Assembly: GCA_016842085.1 (NCBI GenBank)
Contig: JAEVEX010000040.1
Location: forward strand, 1-64,000
DNA from: Candidatus Thermoflexus tengchongensis
Lineage (GTDB): Bacteria > Chloroflexota > Anaerolineae > Thermoflexales > Thermoflexaceae
Direction of reading: 5' to 3'
DNA length: 64,000 bases
This document shows, one piece after another, positions 27,684 through 37,139 of this stretch. Within the stretch, counting starts at the first letter, position 1. Each line of letters begins with the position of its first letter. Under the pieces are notes generated by a model. The model saw only the letters and a program-made list of their open reading frames with translations, searched no databases and was not told the DNA's origin. A program made the position numbers and the translations under genes.

Positions 27684-29954
27684 ATGGGAGGGGTTCGGCA
27701 GGCGGTCCGGCAGCCGGCCCGTCGGTGGATGCCGCACCTGTGGGCCAGCTGGAAGCCTTTCGGGATCGGCGAGCAGCGCCCGAACAACTACCTGGAGATC
27801 CTGCGGGCGATCTGGGAAAACCGCGATCAGCTGGACTACGCCTGGCGCATCCTGAGGGACGGGGTCTGCGACGGATGCGCCCTGGGCACCAGCGGGATGC
27901 GCGACTGGACGATCACCGGGATCCACCTCTGTAATATCCGCTTACGCCTGCTCCGCCTCAACACGATGCCTCCCCTGGATATCCGGATGCTCTCCGATGT
28001 CCGCCCTCTGGCCCGGCGCTCCTCCCCGGAGCTTCGATCCCTGGGTCGCCTCCCCTACCCGATGATCCGCCGCCGCGGCGAACCCGGATTCCGCCGGATC
28101 TCCTGGGAGGAGGCCCTGGATTTCATCGCCGGGTTCATCCGTCGGACTTCGCCGGAGCGCCTGGGTTTTTACCTCACCAGCCGGGGCCTCCCCAATGAGG
28201 CCTATTATGTGGCCCAGAAGGCAGTCCGGGCGATCGGGACCAACTCCATCGATAACGCGGCGCGGGTCTGCCACGCGCCCAGCACCCTGGCCCTGAAGGC
28301 CGCTCTCGGGGTGGCAGCCACGACGTGTTCTTACACCGACCTGATCGGGACGGATCTGATCGTCTTCTTCGGCTCCAATGTGGCCAACAACCAGCCGGTG
28401 ATGATGAAGTATCTCTATTACGCCCGCAAGGCCGGGACGCGGGTGGTCCTGGTGAACCCCTATCGGGAGCCGGGGATGGAACGCTACTGGGTTCCCTCCG
28501 ATGTGGAAAGCGCCCTCTTCGGAACCCGGATCACGGACCGCTTCTTCCAGATCCGGGTGGGCGGCGACATCGCCTTCATCAACGGGGCCATCAAGCACAT
28601 GATCCAGCAGGGGTGGGTGGATGAAGCCTTCATCCGGGCGCATACGACAGGCTTCGAGGAGCTGTGGGCCCTCCTGGAAGCCACCCCGTGGGAGGAGCTG
28701 GAGGAAGGCGCCGGCCTCTCCCGGGAGGAGATGCAGGCGTTCGCCCGGATGGTGGCCGAAGCCCAGCGGGCGGTCTTTGTATGGAGCATGGGGATCACGC
28801 AGCATACCCACGGTGAAGATAACGTCCACGCCATCATCAACCTGGCCCTGACAAAGGGCTTCGTCGGCCGGGAGGGATGCGGGTTGATGCCCATCCGGGG
28901 CCACTCGGGGGTCCAGGGCGGGGCGGAGATGGGGGCCTACGCCACCGTGTTCCCGGGCGGCCTCCCGATCAACGAGGAGAACGCCCGTCGTCTCTCGGAG
29001 CTGTATGGATTTGAAGTCCCTGCGAAACGAGGCCTCACCGCCCCCGAGATGATCGAGGCGGCTCACCGCGGGGAGCTGGATCTCCTCTTCAGCGTGGGCG
29101 GCAACTTCCACGAAGTGCTCCCGAACCCTGCCTTCGTCCGCGAAGCCCTGGAGCGGATCCCCCTGCGGGTCCATATGGACATCGTCCTCTCGCCGCCCAT
29201 GTTCTTTGAGCCCGGGGAGGCCGTGATCCTGCTTCCGGCTACCACCCGTTATGAAGGGCCTGGCGGCGTGACCGAGACCACCACCGAGCGCCGGGTGATC
29301 TTCAGCCCGGAGATCCCCGGGCCACGGATCGGGGAGGCTCGACCGGAGTGGTGGGCCTTCGGAGAGCTCGCCGCCCGGGTCCGTCCGGAGCTCGCCGACC
29401 GTGTCCGCTTCCCGAACACCCCGGCGATCCGGGAGGAGATCGCCCGGGTGATCCCCTTCTACGATGGGATCCAGCATCTCCGGAAGAAGGGGGATCAATT
29501 CCAGTATGGCGGGCCTTTGCTCTGCGCGGGCTGGCGGTTCCCCACCCCGGATGGGAAAGCGCACTTTAAGGCCGTGCGGCCGCCGCGGGTCGAGATCCCC
29601 GAGGGGGCGTTCCGGATCGCCACCCGACGGGGGAAGCAGTTCAACAGTATGGTTCAGGAGGACATCGATCCCCTCAACGGCCTCCCGCGGGATGCCGTGG
29701 TGATGCACCCTGTGGATATCGCGCGGCTCGGGCTCCTGCCAGGGGATCCAGTCCGGCTCTGGAACGCCTGGGGGGAATTCCGGGGACGGGTGTTCCTGGG
29801 GGACGTGAAGCCGGGCACTCTGCAGGTGCACTGGCCCGAGGGGAACGTCCTGATCCCGCCCGACATTCGATCCCCGCTGGCCGGGATCCCGGCGTATAAG
29901 GCGATCACCGCCTATGTGGAAAAGGTGGAGGAACATGTCGGCGCCCTCCGCTAA
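27684..29954 (+). CDS. FdhF/YdeP-type molybdopterin oxidoreductase
   Basis: 756 aa. GVCDGCALG near residue 60 replaces the four-Cys iron-sulfur site of formate dehydrogenase with a Cys pair, as in YdeP proteins. The Mo ligand position is Cys in NAARVCHAPST. Further cofactor-binding stretches: VFFGSNVANNQP, GREGCGLMPIRGHSGVQGG and, at the end, molydopterin-dinucleotide domain RRGKQFNSM. ATG 27684 has GGAGGGG upstream; an AT-rich stretch with TTGAG and TATGAT (27546-27576) may be its promoter. Next is fdhD, needed to sulfurate such enzymes. Substrate uncertain; formate is possible. Confidence 0.88.
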   Translation: MGGVRQAVRQPARRWMPHLWASWKPFGIGEQRPNNYLEILRAIWENRDQLDYAWRILRDGVCDGCALGTSGMRDWTITGIHLCNIRLRLLRLNTMPPLDIRMLSDVRPLARRSSPELRSLGRLPYPMIRRRGEPGFRRISWEEALDFIAGFIRRTSPERLGFYLTSRGLPNEAYYVAQKAVRAIGTNSIDNAARVCHAPSTLALKAALGVAATTCSYTDLIGTDLIVFFGSNVANNQPVMMKYLYYARKAGTRVVLVNPYREPGMERYWVPSDVESALFGTRITDRFFQIRVGGDIAFINGAIKHMIQQGWVDEAFIRAHTTGFEELWALLEATPWEELEEGAGLSREEMQAFARMVAEAQRAVFVWSMGITQHTHGEDNVHAIINLALTKGFVGREGCGLMPIRGHSGVQGGAEMGAYATVFPGGLPINEENARRLSELYGFEVPAKRGLTAPEMIEAAHRGELDLLFSVGGNFHEVLPNPAFVREALERIPLRVHMDIVLSPPMFFEPGEAVILLPATTRYEGPGGVTETTTERRVIFSPEIPGPRIGEARPEWWAFGELAARVRPELADRVRFPNTPAIREEIARVIPFYDGIQHLRKKGDQFQYGGPLLCAGWRFPTPDGKAHFKAVRPPRVEIPEGAFRIATRRGKQFNSMVQEDIDPLNGLPRDAVVMHPVDIARLGLLPGDPVRLWNAWGEFRGRVFLGDVKPGTLQVHWPEGNVLIPPDIRSPLAGIPAYKAITAYVEKVEEHVGALR

Positions 29955-30077
29955 CCCGACGGTTTTGTCCATGATCCGGACCTGATCCACCCGGGAGATT
30001 TCCAGAGGCGGGGGCCGCCCGAGGCGACCGCCAGCCCCTGGGGGCCGCGGGGAGGGGAAGAAGGAGGGGAGATTCCG

Positions 30078-30914
30078 ATGGGTCGAGATGGAGCGCTGAA
30101 AGGGTGGCCGGTAACCGGCTGGCGGCAGGACCGCTCCGAGACCCGCGAGGATGTGGTGATCGTGGAGGAGCCCCTGGAGATCCAGGTCGCGCTTCCCCAC
30201 GAGGAGACCGCGGAGATCTTCCCGGTCGCGGTGACGATGCGGACCCCCGGTCACGATGAGGATCTGGCCCTGGGGTTCCTCTATACGGAAGCCCTGATCC
30301 CGGAGCCCGCTGTCATCGCCCACGGTCTATCGCTGGAACGCCCCTCCCCGAACGAGGTTCGGGTGATCCTTCCCATGGATGTGCGGATCGATCGGGAACG
30401 GCTGACCCGGCATTTCTACATGACCAGCAGCTGCGGGGTATGCGGAAAGGCCGCCATCGAAGCGATCTTCGTTCAGGGATATCCGCCGCTGCCGGAAGAG
30501 GAGCCGGTGATCCCCATCGGGCTCCTTCGGGACCTCCCCCGGCGGCTTCGGGAGGCCCAGGCCCTCTTCCGTCGAACGGGCGGGCTGCATGCGGCGGCGA
30601 TTTTCGATACGGAGGGCCGATTGCTCTGGCTTCGGGAAGACGTCGGCCGCCACAACGCCGTGGATAAAGCCATCGGCGCCGCGCTTCGGGAGGGGCGCCT
30701 GCCGCTGAGCCGATCGCTGATGCTGGTGAGCGGCCGGGCGGGTTTTGAGATCGCCCAGAAAGCCCTGCGGGCGGGCATCCCCATCCTGGCGGCCCTGGGG
30801 GCCCCCTCCAGCCTCACCCTGGAGCTCGCCCAGGCCGCCGGGATGACGGTGGTGGGATTCCTGCAGGAGGACCGGGCCAATATTTATACGGCCCCGTGGC
30901 GGGTGAAGACGTGA
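30078..30914 (+). CDS. fdhD: FdhD sulfurtransferase
   Basis: 278 aa. The functional loop SSCGVCGKAAIEA (C-x2-C) carries the sulfur from a cysteine desulfurase to the molybdenum cofactor of FdhF-type enzymes. RTPGHDEDLALGFLYTEALI, REDVGRHNAVDKAIG and SGRAGFEIAQKA are family signatures. ATG 30078 has GGAGGGGA upstream. Its position directly after the FdhF/YdeP-type gene (123-base gap) supports that protein being a true Mo-bisMGD enzyme with a sulfido ligand. Confidence 0.95.
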   Translation: MGRDGALKGWPVTGWRQDRSETREDVVIVEEPLEIQVALPHEETAEIFPVAVTMRTPGHDEDLALGFLYTEALIPEPAVIAHGLSLERPSPNEVRVILPMDVRIDRERLTRHFYMTSSCGVCGKAAIEAIFVQGYPPLPEEEPVIPIGLLRDLPRRLREAQALFRRTGGLHAAAIFDTEGRLLWLREDVGRHNAVDKAIGAALREGRLPLSRSLMLVSGRAGFEIAQKALRAGIPILAALGAPSSLTLELAQAAGMTVVGFLQEDRANIYTAPWRVKT

Positions 30915-31203
30915 AGTTCCGGGGCGGATCCAATGGCAGGACAGCTGCAAGCCGTCGTTCTGCTGTGCCATCAGTGAACCGGGGAAGCGGGATGCCTGCT
31001 TCCCTCTTTCATCCTTCCTCACCCCTTTAGGTCACGGAGAGCGATAAAATCCTTCCGGGGAAACCCGCCGCGCAACCCCTGCGCTGTTCTCCTCTTCCTG
31101 TTCCTGCGGCCCGAAGGCCGCGGAGAGGAAGAGAAAGCCCTGCAGGAAACAGCCAGCGGTGGACTGCATGGGGGATGAGCTTTCTCGCTTCCGGCGACTG
31201 CCT

Positions 31204-31965
31204 ATGATCCAGGCGCCCATCCGACGCATCCTGGGAGTGCGCGTTCACGACGTCACTTTAAGGGAAGCGCTCCACCTCGTGGACGTCTTCCTCGCGGAAG
31301 GGGGCGCCCATCAGATCTGCACGGTGAACCCCGAGTTCGTGATGCACGCGCTCCGGAACCCCGCGTTCTTCCAGGTGCTGGAGCAGGCCGATCTGAATGT
31401 CCCGGATGGCATCGGGCTGCTGTGGGCAGGGCGGGTCCTGAAGCAACCGTTGCGGGAACGGGTGCCCGGGGTGGAGCTCATGGAGGCGATGGCAGCCCGG
31501 GCGGCGGAACGGGGGTGGCGGGTCTTCCTGCTCGGGGCAGCGGAGGGCGTGGCCGATCGCGCCGCGACGCGGCTCCGCGCCCGACACCCCGCCCTGATCA
31601 TCGCCGGGACCTTCGCCGGTTCCCCCCGGCCGGAGGATGCCCCGGAGATCCTGGAGCGCCTTCGGAAGGCCCGACCGGATCTTCTATTCGTGGCGTATGG
31701 CGCGCCTCAGCAGGATCTCTGGATCGCCCGTTACCAGCCGGAGCTGCAGATCCCGGTGGCAATGGGGGTGGGCGGGGCCTTCGACTTCATCGCCGGCGTT
31801 GTCCCCCGCGCCCCCCGCTGGATGCGGGAGCGCGGCCTTGAGTGGCTTTACCGCCTGATCCGCCAGCCGTGGCGCTGGCGCCGGATGCTCGCCCTTCCCC
31901 GATTCGTCCTCACTGTCCTGGCCGCCCGCTACGGCGGGGGAGGAACCGGGGCCGGTGCGGGATAA
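31204..31965 (+). CDS. WecG/TagA/CpsF glycosyltransferase
   Basis: 253 aa. GT26 family: TVNPEFVMHALRNPAFF, LNVPDGIGLLWAGR, VFLLGAAEGVA, LFVAYGAPQQDLWI and GVGGAFDFIAGVVPRAPRWMRERGLEWLYRL. These enzymes add ManNAc-type sugars to undecaprenyl-linked acceptors for wall teichoic acid or surface polysaccharide. Start is uncertain: ATG 31204 fits the family, ATG 31168 and GTG 31159 are in frame upstream and AGGA lies at 31144. The last 37 bases overlap the end of the convergent GHL10 gene. Confidence 0.93.
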   Translation: MIQAPIRRILGVRVHDVTLREALHLVDVFLAEGGAHQICTVNPEFVMHALRNPAFFQVLEQADLNVPDGIGLLWAGRVLKQPLRERVPGVELMEAMAARAAERGWRVFLLGAAEGVADRAATRLRARHPALIIAGTFAGSPRPEDAPEILERLRKARPDLLFVAYGAPQQDLWIARYQPELQIPVAMGVGGAFDFIAGVVPRAPRWMRERGLEWLYRLIRQPWRWRRMLALPRFVLTVLAARYGGGGTGAGAG

Positions 31966-33335
31966 GCCTGCGTTGCGAACTCATCCCAGTATCCCCTCAT
32001 GCTCACCGGGCCATAGGCGAAGATCGCCATTCCGCGGGCCCCCAGCGCCCGCGCCGCCTCGATCCGATCCTGGATATCCTGGAAGCAGGCGTAGCCGCCA
32101 TGGATCCCGGGGAACACATACCGGCCGGAGGCGCTGGCGAGGAAATCCGCCACCAGGGTGCGGAATCGATCCAGTGTCCACACCGTCGTATCCGGGCAGT
32201 TCGCGGAGGGGCCGGCCGGATAGATCATGGGCATGATCGCATCCACCCATCCTTCCCGCAGCCACCGCTGGGAATCCTGGTAGTAATCCGAATACCCCGA
32301 GGTGAACCCCGGCCATCCCCACCGGTTCTGATAAACCCCCCACACGGCCGCCGTCACCCAGGCCTGGGGGCGCGTTCCCTTCACTGTCGCATAAACGTCC
32401 CGCACCATGGCGTTCACCTGTTCCCGCTGCCACGCCGCCCGCTCTTCCGGGCTGCTGAACGAGGGTGTGAACGGATCATAGGAATACCCCCGGCCTGGAT
32501 AGCGGATCAGATCCAGGTGCACGCCATCGAGATCATAACGGCTGGCCAGATCCCCCACCACCCGCACCACCTGATCCCGCACTCCGGACCAGGCAGGCGT
32601 GGCCCACAGATACGCGTCACAGGTCATCATGTTCATGGGCATTCCGGAGGAATCATAAACACGCCACGCGCTCCACGACCGCCCGTTGGTTCGGGAGAAG
32701 GTCCAGAACGGATGAGGGGGATTCAGGCCATCCGGCGGGGCGCCGACGCCGCAGAGCCATGTGGGGTAGACATTGACGTAGGCATGGACCTGCAGCCCGC
32801 GGGCGTGAGCGGCGTCCAGCAGCACCCGCAGCGGGTCAAAGCCGGGGGAAGTTCCCAGCGTGCGCGTGACGGTGCCCGTGAGGCGGGCGGCCCAGGGCTC
32901 GTAGCCGGGGGTGTAATACGCGTCGCCCACGCCACGGACCTGGAAGAGGAGCACATTGAAATGGGCGGCGGCGGCCTGCTCCGCGATCGTCACCAGGCTC
33001 TCCGGCCGCGCCCATGAGCCATCCGCCCGCGTCCAGTCGAAACGGGTGATCCACAGGGCGCGGAACTCCGACATCGGGGCGCGCCGGATCAGCGGAAGAT
33101 ACACCCGGTATGGCCCCCCCTGGCCGGTCGGAACAACCGGTGCCGCCGGGCGGGAAGCTTCGGGAACCTCACCGGGGATCGGGGGGATATATCCGCTCCA
33201 CAGATACCAGAGCGCGTTTTCAACATCCGCAGGGGACAGCGAGCCCGTTGGGGGCATGGACCCCGAACCCATGGCCAGGATCCCGATCCCCAGCACCAGG
33301 GCTCTCCACCGGACACTCCAGCCAGGCGAACCCAT
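31929..33335 (-). CDS. GHL10 (DUF187) glycoside-hydrolase-like secreted protein
   Basis: 468 aa from ATG 33335, preceded by GAGAGGGG. Signal peptide WRALVLGIGILAMGSGS. After a Pro-rich stretch (residues 40-85) comes EFRALWITRFDWTRADGSW, LFQVRGVGDAYYT, VHAYVNVYPTW and DGVHLDLIRYPGRGY, the signature of the GHL10 beta/alpha barrel. MPMIYPAG and FPGIHGGYACFQD complete it. Likely acts on peptidoglycan or polysaccharide outside the membrane; reaction not proven for the family in general. Its 3' end overlaps the convergent glycosyltransferase. Confidence 0.88.
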   Translation of the reverse strand: MGSPGWSVRWRALVLGIGILAMGSGSMPPTGSLSPADVENALWYLWSGYIPPIPGEVPEASRPAAPVVPTGQGGPYRVYLPLIRRAPMSEFRALWITRFDWTRADGSWARPESLVTIAEQAAAAHFNVLLFQVRGVGDAYYTPGYEPWAARLTGTVTRTLGTSPGFDPLRVLLDAAHARGLQVHAYVNVYPTWLCGVGAPPDGLNPPHPFWTFSRTNGRSWSAWRVYDSSGMPMNMMTCDAYLWATPAWSGVRDQVVRVVGDLASRYDLDGVHLDLIRYPGRGYSYDPFTPSFSSPEERAAWQREQVNAMVRDVYATVKGTRPQAWVTAAVWGVYQNRWGWPGFTSGYSDYYQDSQRWLREGWVDAIMPMIYPAGPSANCPDTTVWTLDRFRTLVADFLASASGRYVFPGIHGGYACFQDIQDRIEAARALGARGMAIFAYGPVSMRGYWDEFATQAYPAPAPVPPPP

Positions 33336-33658
33336 GGATTTTCCCCTCTCCCCAGGAAACAGGCGGGGTGCCTCTGGCGCCTTGTCCACCCCTGAATGTC
33401 CGCGGGCATCCATTCGCACCCGAATACCGTCCGGGTGCTTTCCAGAAGGGGAGCCAGTTGCGCAAGTCCTGAGAACTTATCGTAGACGACAACTGCTTGA
33501 ACTGGCAAATCAAACGCCAGGGGTCACGCCGCTGGCTTCTCACCTCAAGGGCTTTCGGGGCATGTCCCCAAGCCTCTCTTTATCATGATCAGAGCCCGGC
33601 GGCGCGTGTCCCGGTTCCCCATGTCCGTGAATGGCAACCGGCCAGGCACCCGTTCCCC
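33336..33658. other. Gap between GHL10 and thiB
   Basis: 323 bases. It contains the likely GHL10 promoter (33479-33508, minus). The rest includes the phrase CAGTTGCGCAAGTCCTGAG at 33458, which resembles one end of the MITE at 5893 without a partner. No gene is seen. Confidence 0.5.
33479..33508 (-). promoter_or_regulatory. Candidate promoter of the GHL10 gene
   Basis: On the minus strand TTGCCA (33508-33503), an 18-base spacer and TACGAT (33484-33479). This leaves about 135 bases of leader before ATG 33335. Hexamers match five and four of six. Confidence 0.4.
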
Positions 33659-34798
33659 TCACCGCAACATGAGATCCGTCCACTCCTGGATCCACCGCTC
33701 CCGGTTCGCGTCGATCCGGGCAGGGTCCAGGCGAGCCGGCTCCGGCGGGACCTCGGCGAATTTCTGGAAGAACTCGGGGAGCCGGGCCTTCGGATGAACC
33801 GGGAAGACGAACATCTGAAGGGGGATGTCTTCCTGGAAGCGCAGGCTGATCATGTAATCCATCCACCGCTCCGCCAGATCCCGGTTCTTCGCCCCCTTCA
33901 GGATGCCGGCGAACTCAATCTGGCGGAAGCAGGCATCCTTCCCCAATACGTTCCCCGTGGGCGGCTCGGCGAGCTTCCCCTCGCTGAAATACACCTCCGC
34001 CGCCGGGCTGGTGGCATAACTCACCACGATGGGGCGCGTCCCCGGGCTTCCCGTGGCCCCACTGAATTCTTTGTAGTATGCGTCCTCCCAGCCCTCCGTG
34101 ATCTTCACATCGTTCTCCTTCAGCGCCCGCCAGAAGTCCAGCCAGCGCTCCTCCCCGAAATGGGCGATGGTGGCCAGCATGAACGCCAGACCCGGGGAGG
34201 ATGTAGCCGGGTTCTCCACCACCAGCAGCCCCCGGTATTCCGGCCGGATGAGATCCTCCAGGGTCTCCGGCGGCTTCAGGCCCTTCTCCCGGAAGTATTT
34301 CTTGTCGTAATTCAAACAGACATCCCCATAGTCGATGGGGATCAACCGATACTCGGGATCCAGGAGGAACTCCTGCGGGATCTCTTCGATGCCCTGGGGC
34401 CGGTAAGGCTCGAACAGATCCTCCCGGATCGCCCGGCTGAAGAACGTGTTATCCACGCCGAAGAAGACATCGGCCAGCGGCGCTCCCTTCGCCAGGATCG
34501 CTTTGTTGAGGGCGGCCCCGGCATCGCCAGCCTTGAGGATCTGCACACGGACGTTGTAACGCTGCTCGAACTCGCGAAGGACCTCCTCGCTGACACTGAA
34601 ACTGTCATGGGTCATCAGCACCAGCTCCCGCGGGCCTGAAGGAGTGGGTGCGGGTGTGGTGGGAACCGGAGAAGCCGTTGGGGCTGGCATCGCCGTCGCC
34701 GGAGCGGAGGTCGGCGTTGGCGTAGCCGCCGGCGTGGTGCAGGCCGCCATCAGGGCCGCCAGAACCCATACCCAGAGCCACCGATACCGGTATCCCAT
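33659..34798 (-). CDS. thiB: Thiamine-type ABC substrate-binding lipoprotein
   Basis: 379 aa. Lipobox AALMAAC near residue 20, Thr/Pro/Ala linker to residue 55, then a ThiB-like domain: LVLMTHDSFSVSEEVLREFEQRY, KAILAKGAPLADVFFGVDNTFF, PIDYGDVCLNYDKKYF and VVENPATSSPGLAFMLATI. It would capture thiamine or a thiamine fragment outside the membrane. Third gene of a thiN-tenA-thiB unit behind a TPP-class RNA. No ThiP/ThiQ permease or ATPase genes are adjacent, so the transporter core must lie elsewhere. ATG 34798 follows GAGGAGG. Confidence 0.92.
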   Translation of the reverse strand: MGYRYRWLWVWVLAALMAACTTPAATPTPTSAPATAMPAPTASPVPTTPAPTPSGPRELVLMTHDSFSVSEEVLREFEQRYNVRVQILKAGDAGAALNKAILAKGAPLADVFFGVDNTFFSRAIREDLFEPYRPQGIEEIPQEFLLDPEYRLIPIDYGDVCLNYDKKYFREKGLKPPETLEDLIRPEYRGLLVVENPATSSPGLAFMLATIAHFGEERWLDFWRALKENDVKITEGWEDAYYKEFSGATGSPGTRPIVVSYATSPAAEVYFSEGKLAEPPTGNVLGKDACFRQIEFAGILKGAKNRDLAERWMDYMISLRFQEDIPLQMFVFPVHPKARLPEFFQKFAEVPPEPARLDPARIDANRERWIQEWTDLMLR

Positions 34799-34886
34799 CC
34801 CTGAGCCTCCTCAAGTTCACGGATAGATCCATGAGCTCCTTTACTTCATTCCACATCCAGCGAACGTATGGGGGCGAGAGGGCTTT

Positions 34887-35534
34887 TCAGAACTCTAAAA
34901 TGAGCGGGTTGCGATCCCCGGCGCGCCAGGCCGCCTCGAAAAACGCCAGCTCGAATCGCAGCGCGGCCCGGTAGAGGGCCTGCTGGGCGCTCTCATCCCC
35001 GGGCAGCCGATCCAGCAGCGCCTCCAGCCGGCGGGCCAGCGCTTCGAAATCCGCACTGGAATAGGTCTCCACCCACTCCCGATAAGGGCTGGCCGGGTTC
35101 ATCTGCGGCCGGAGGAAGGCCCCCAGATCCGCATACAGGCGCATGCATGGCGTCATCGCCGCCACCAGATGCCCCACCGGCTCCAGGGCCGCCACCCGCA
35201 ACAGGAAATCCGTGTAGGCCTGGGTGGCGGGCGCGGGCTCCGGACGGAGGTTCGCTCCCCAGCGCGCGGCGTAGCCCTCGTGGAGTCGAAGCTCCTCGAA
35301 GACGCCCTGAAGGAGCTCCCGGAAGGCATCCATCGTCTCCCGATCCGGAGCCTTCGCCAGGCCGAGGGCGTAAGCCCGGGCGAAGGCCTCCAGGAAGAAC
35401 GCATCCTGCTCCACATAGAACACGAAGCGCTCCTGCGGCAGATCCCCTGAAGCGATCCCCTGCACGAAAGGATGCATCCGGCAGCGCGTAATCAGATCCA
35501 GGCACGCGGTGTAGAACGCCTGGGCCTTCCCCAT
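34887..35534 (-). CDS. tenA: TenA-family thiaminase II
   Basis: 215 aa, all-helical. DLITRCRMHPFVQGIASGDLP, FVFYVEQDAFFLEAFARAY, Cys in AMTPCMRLYADLG (the active-site position) and YREWVETYSSADFE are typical. TenA hydrolyses aminomethyl-pyrimidine to HMP to recycle damaged thiamine. The gene lies 24 bases after thiN. With the binding protein downstream the operon looks like thiamine salvage. ATG 35534 follows GGAGAGGA. Confidence 0.94.
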   Translation of the reverse strand: MGKAQAFYTACLDLITRCRMHPFVQGIASGDLPQERFVFYVEQDAFFLEAFARAYALGLAKAPDRETMDAFRELLQGVFEELRLHEGYAARWGANLRPEPAPATQAYTDFLLRVAALEPVGHLVAAMTPCMRLYADLGAFLRPQMNPASPYREWVETYSSADFEALARRLEALLDRLPGDESAQQALYRAALRFELAFFEAAWRAGDRNPLILEF

Positions 35535-35558
35535 CGGTCCTCTCCCGTGTCCTTCAGG

Positions 35559-36221
35559 TTAGTCCGGCTCTCCGCGCTCGTGGACCACCAGAAGGAGACC
35601 CCGGCGAACCCGGATATGGGCCCGGGGGGCGATCATGCGATTGCTGATCCCCAGGGTGGATCCGAAAGGCAGAACCCCTTCCTGCAACGGATAGAACAGA
35701 CCTTCCAGGGTGACGCCTTCCGCATCGCCGATCAGCGGGATCAGGGAAACCCGATCGCCAGGCTCGCCCTCAATCCACCCCTCCCCCTGGAGGACAAAGG
35801 CCTCCCGCTCCACGCCCACGAAACGGATATCCCATCCCGCCCAGCGCGGATGGGCCAGCAGCAACAGGGAGGCCACCGTCTGGTCGAGCCGCGAGCCCCA
35901 TGCGCCGAACACCCGGATCGCTCCCCCCAGCTTCCGGGCATATTCCAGGGCCAGCTCCAGGTCGGTGGCATCCTTGTCCACCGGATGACGCTCAATGGGC
36001 GCTCCGAGCTGCTCCAGCCAGGCCAGCGTCTCCGGATCCATCGAATCCAGATCTCCGATCACTCGATGGGGAGTCACCCCGATCGCCCGAAGATGCGCAG
36101 CCCCCCCATCCGCCGCCAGGATCCATCGCGCCCGGGAAGCGGCCCGCCGCAGCGCCTCCCGATCGACGTCGCCTCCCGCCACGATCAGGACGATCTCAGG
36201 CCCGGTCATCGGAGTCTCCAT
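35559..36221 (-). CDS. thiN: Thiamine pyrophosphokinase
   Basis: 220 aa. VLIVAGGDVD at the start, AADGGAAHLRAIGVTPHRVIGDLDSM with the substrate Asp residues, HPVDKDATDLELAL and FGAWGSRLDQTVASLLLL are the family motifs. It transfers pyrophosphate from ATP to thiamine to give TPP. It is first in the thiN-tenA-thiB unit, about 180 bases after a TPP-class RNA. ATG 36221 is preceded by AAGAGG; ATG 36209 is an alternative. Confidence 0.94.
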   Translation of the reverse strand: METPMTGPEIVLIVAGGDVDREALRRAASRARWILAADGGAAHLRAIGVTPHRVIGDLDSMDPETLAWLEQLGAPIERHPVDKDATDLELALEYARKLGGAIRVFGAWGSRLDQTVASLLLLAHPRWAGWDIRFVGVEREAFVLQGEGWIEGEPGDRVSLIPLIGDAEGVTLEGLFYPLQEGVLPFGSTLGISNRMIAPRAHIRVRRGLLLVVHERGEPD

Positions 36222-36401
36222 GGGCGGATGCCTCTTCCAGCCTTTGGGTCATGGGAGCGCTTTCACCGTCTTCCTCCATGGCTCCAAAAGCTCCCACTAT
36301 AAGAGCATCCAGCCGGCTTTCCCGCAACGATCTTCGCGTCATCCAGCGGTGGAAGAAAAGGGGATATCCGTAACGGAGGCCCATGTGGCCACAACGTGCG
36401 A

Positions 36402-36504
<103 letters not shown>

Positions 36505-36591
36505 GCTTCTCGCCACCTCTTCCAGAAGGCGCCCTCTCAGCCTGCTTGCCCGCAGACTCCCCCGGGAAACGATCCGTTCCACAGTTTATAT

Positions 36592-36878
36592 TTAGTATGG
36601 AGGAGCGTCAAAATCCCGGATGGAGGCCATCCCGCGCATATTGTGGATGCACCTGGGGGTTCCGGAGCGGACGGCCAGCGGATGCGCTCCGCTCGATCTC
36701 CTGATCGGGATCGGTTCCTGTTACCCAGACAGCCCGATTGCATCTAAAAGAAATGGGGCTGTGGGTAACCCGCTCATGCGACCAAAGTTAAGATATGTGG
36801 GGGTGAAAAGCCCTGCCCGGAAGCCTTCAGGCGGGAGACCTGTGAAGAAGTTCTCAGAATCCATTCGGAGGAGGGACG
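36592..36878. other. Upstream region of glutaredoxin gene
   Basis: 287 bases. AT-rich patch TTTATATTTAGTATGG near 36584-36600 and TTAAGATATG at 36787 could be promoter parts, on either strand. No gene, no repeat recognised. Confidence 0.35.
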
Positions 36879-37139
36879 ATGGCCGGAGCTCCACGATGGC
36901 CCCGGGTGATCATCTTCACCACACCCAACTGTCCATGGTGCCGCGCGGCCAAGGAATATCTGCGGCAGCGGGGCGTTCCCTTCAAAGAAGTCGATGTCAG
37001 CCGGGACGCCGCAGCGGCCCGGGATCTGGTGCGCCGCACCGGGCAGATGGGCGTGCCGGTGCTGGATATCGGTGGTAAAATCGTTATCGGTTTCAACCGG
37101 CCCCAGATCGATGCGTTGCTGGGGTTGAAGAAGAAGTAA
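36879..37139 (+). CDS. Glutaredoxin-like protein (NrdH type)
   Basis: 86 aa. Thioredoxin fold with redox site CPWC at residues 18-21 (TTPNCPWCRAAKEYL), cis-Pro in MGVPVLDI and the C-terminal GFNRPQIDALL. Such proteins reduce ribonucleotide reductase or other disulfides. CPWC is intermediate between glutaredoxin CPYC and NrdH CxxC types, so the reductant is not certain. ATG 36879 follows GGAGGAGGGA. groES starts 69 bases after it and could share the message. Confidence 0.9.
   Translation: MAGAPRWPRVIIFTTPNCPWCRAAKEYLRQRGVPFKEVDVSRDAAAARDLVRRTGQMGVPVLDIGGKIVIGFNRPQIDALLGLKKK

Noticed and set aside
31842-33017. 391-codon open frame opposite the GHL10 gene
   Set aside because: Antisense shadow; the GHL10 frame has signal peptide and conserved motifs.
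33458-33476. CAGTTGCGCAAGTCCTGAG resembles an end of the MITE at 5893
   Set aside because: No inverted partner at a suitable distance, so not called a mobile element.
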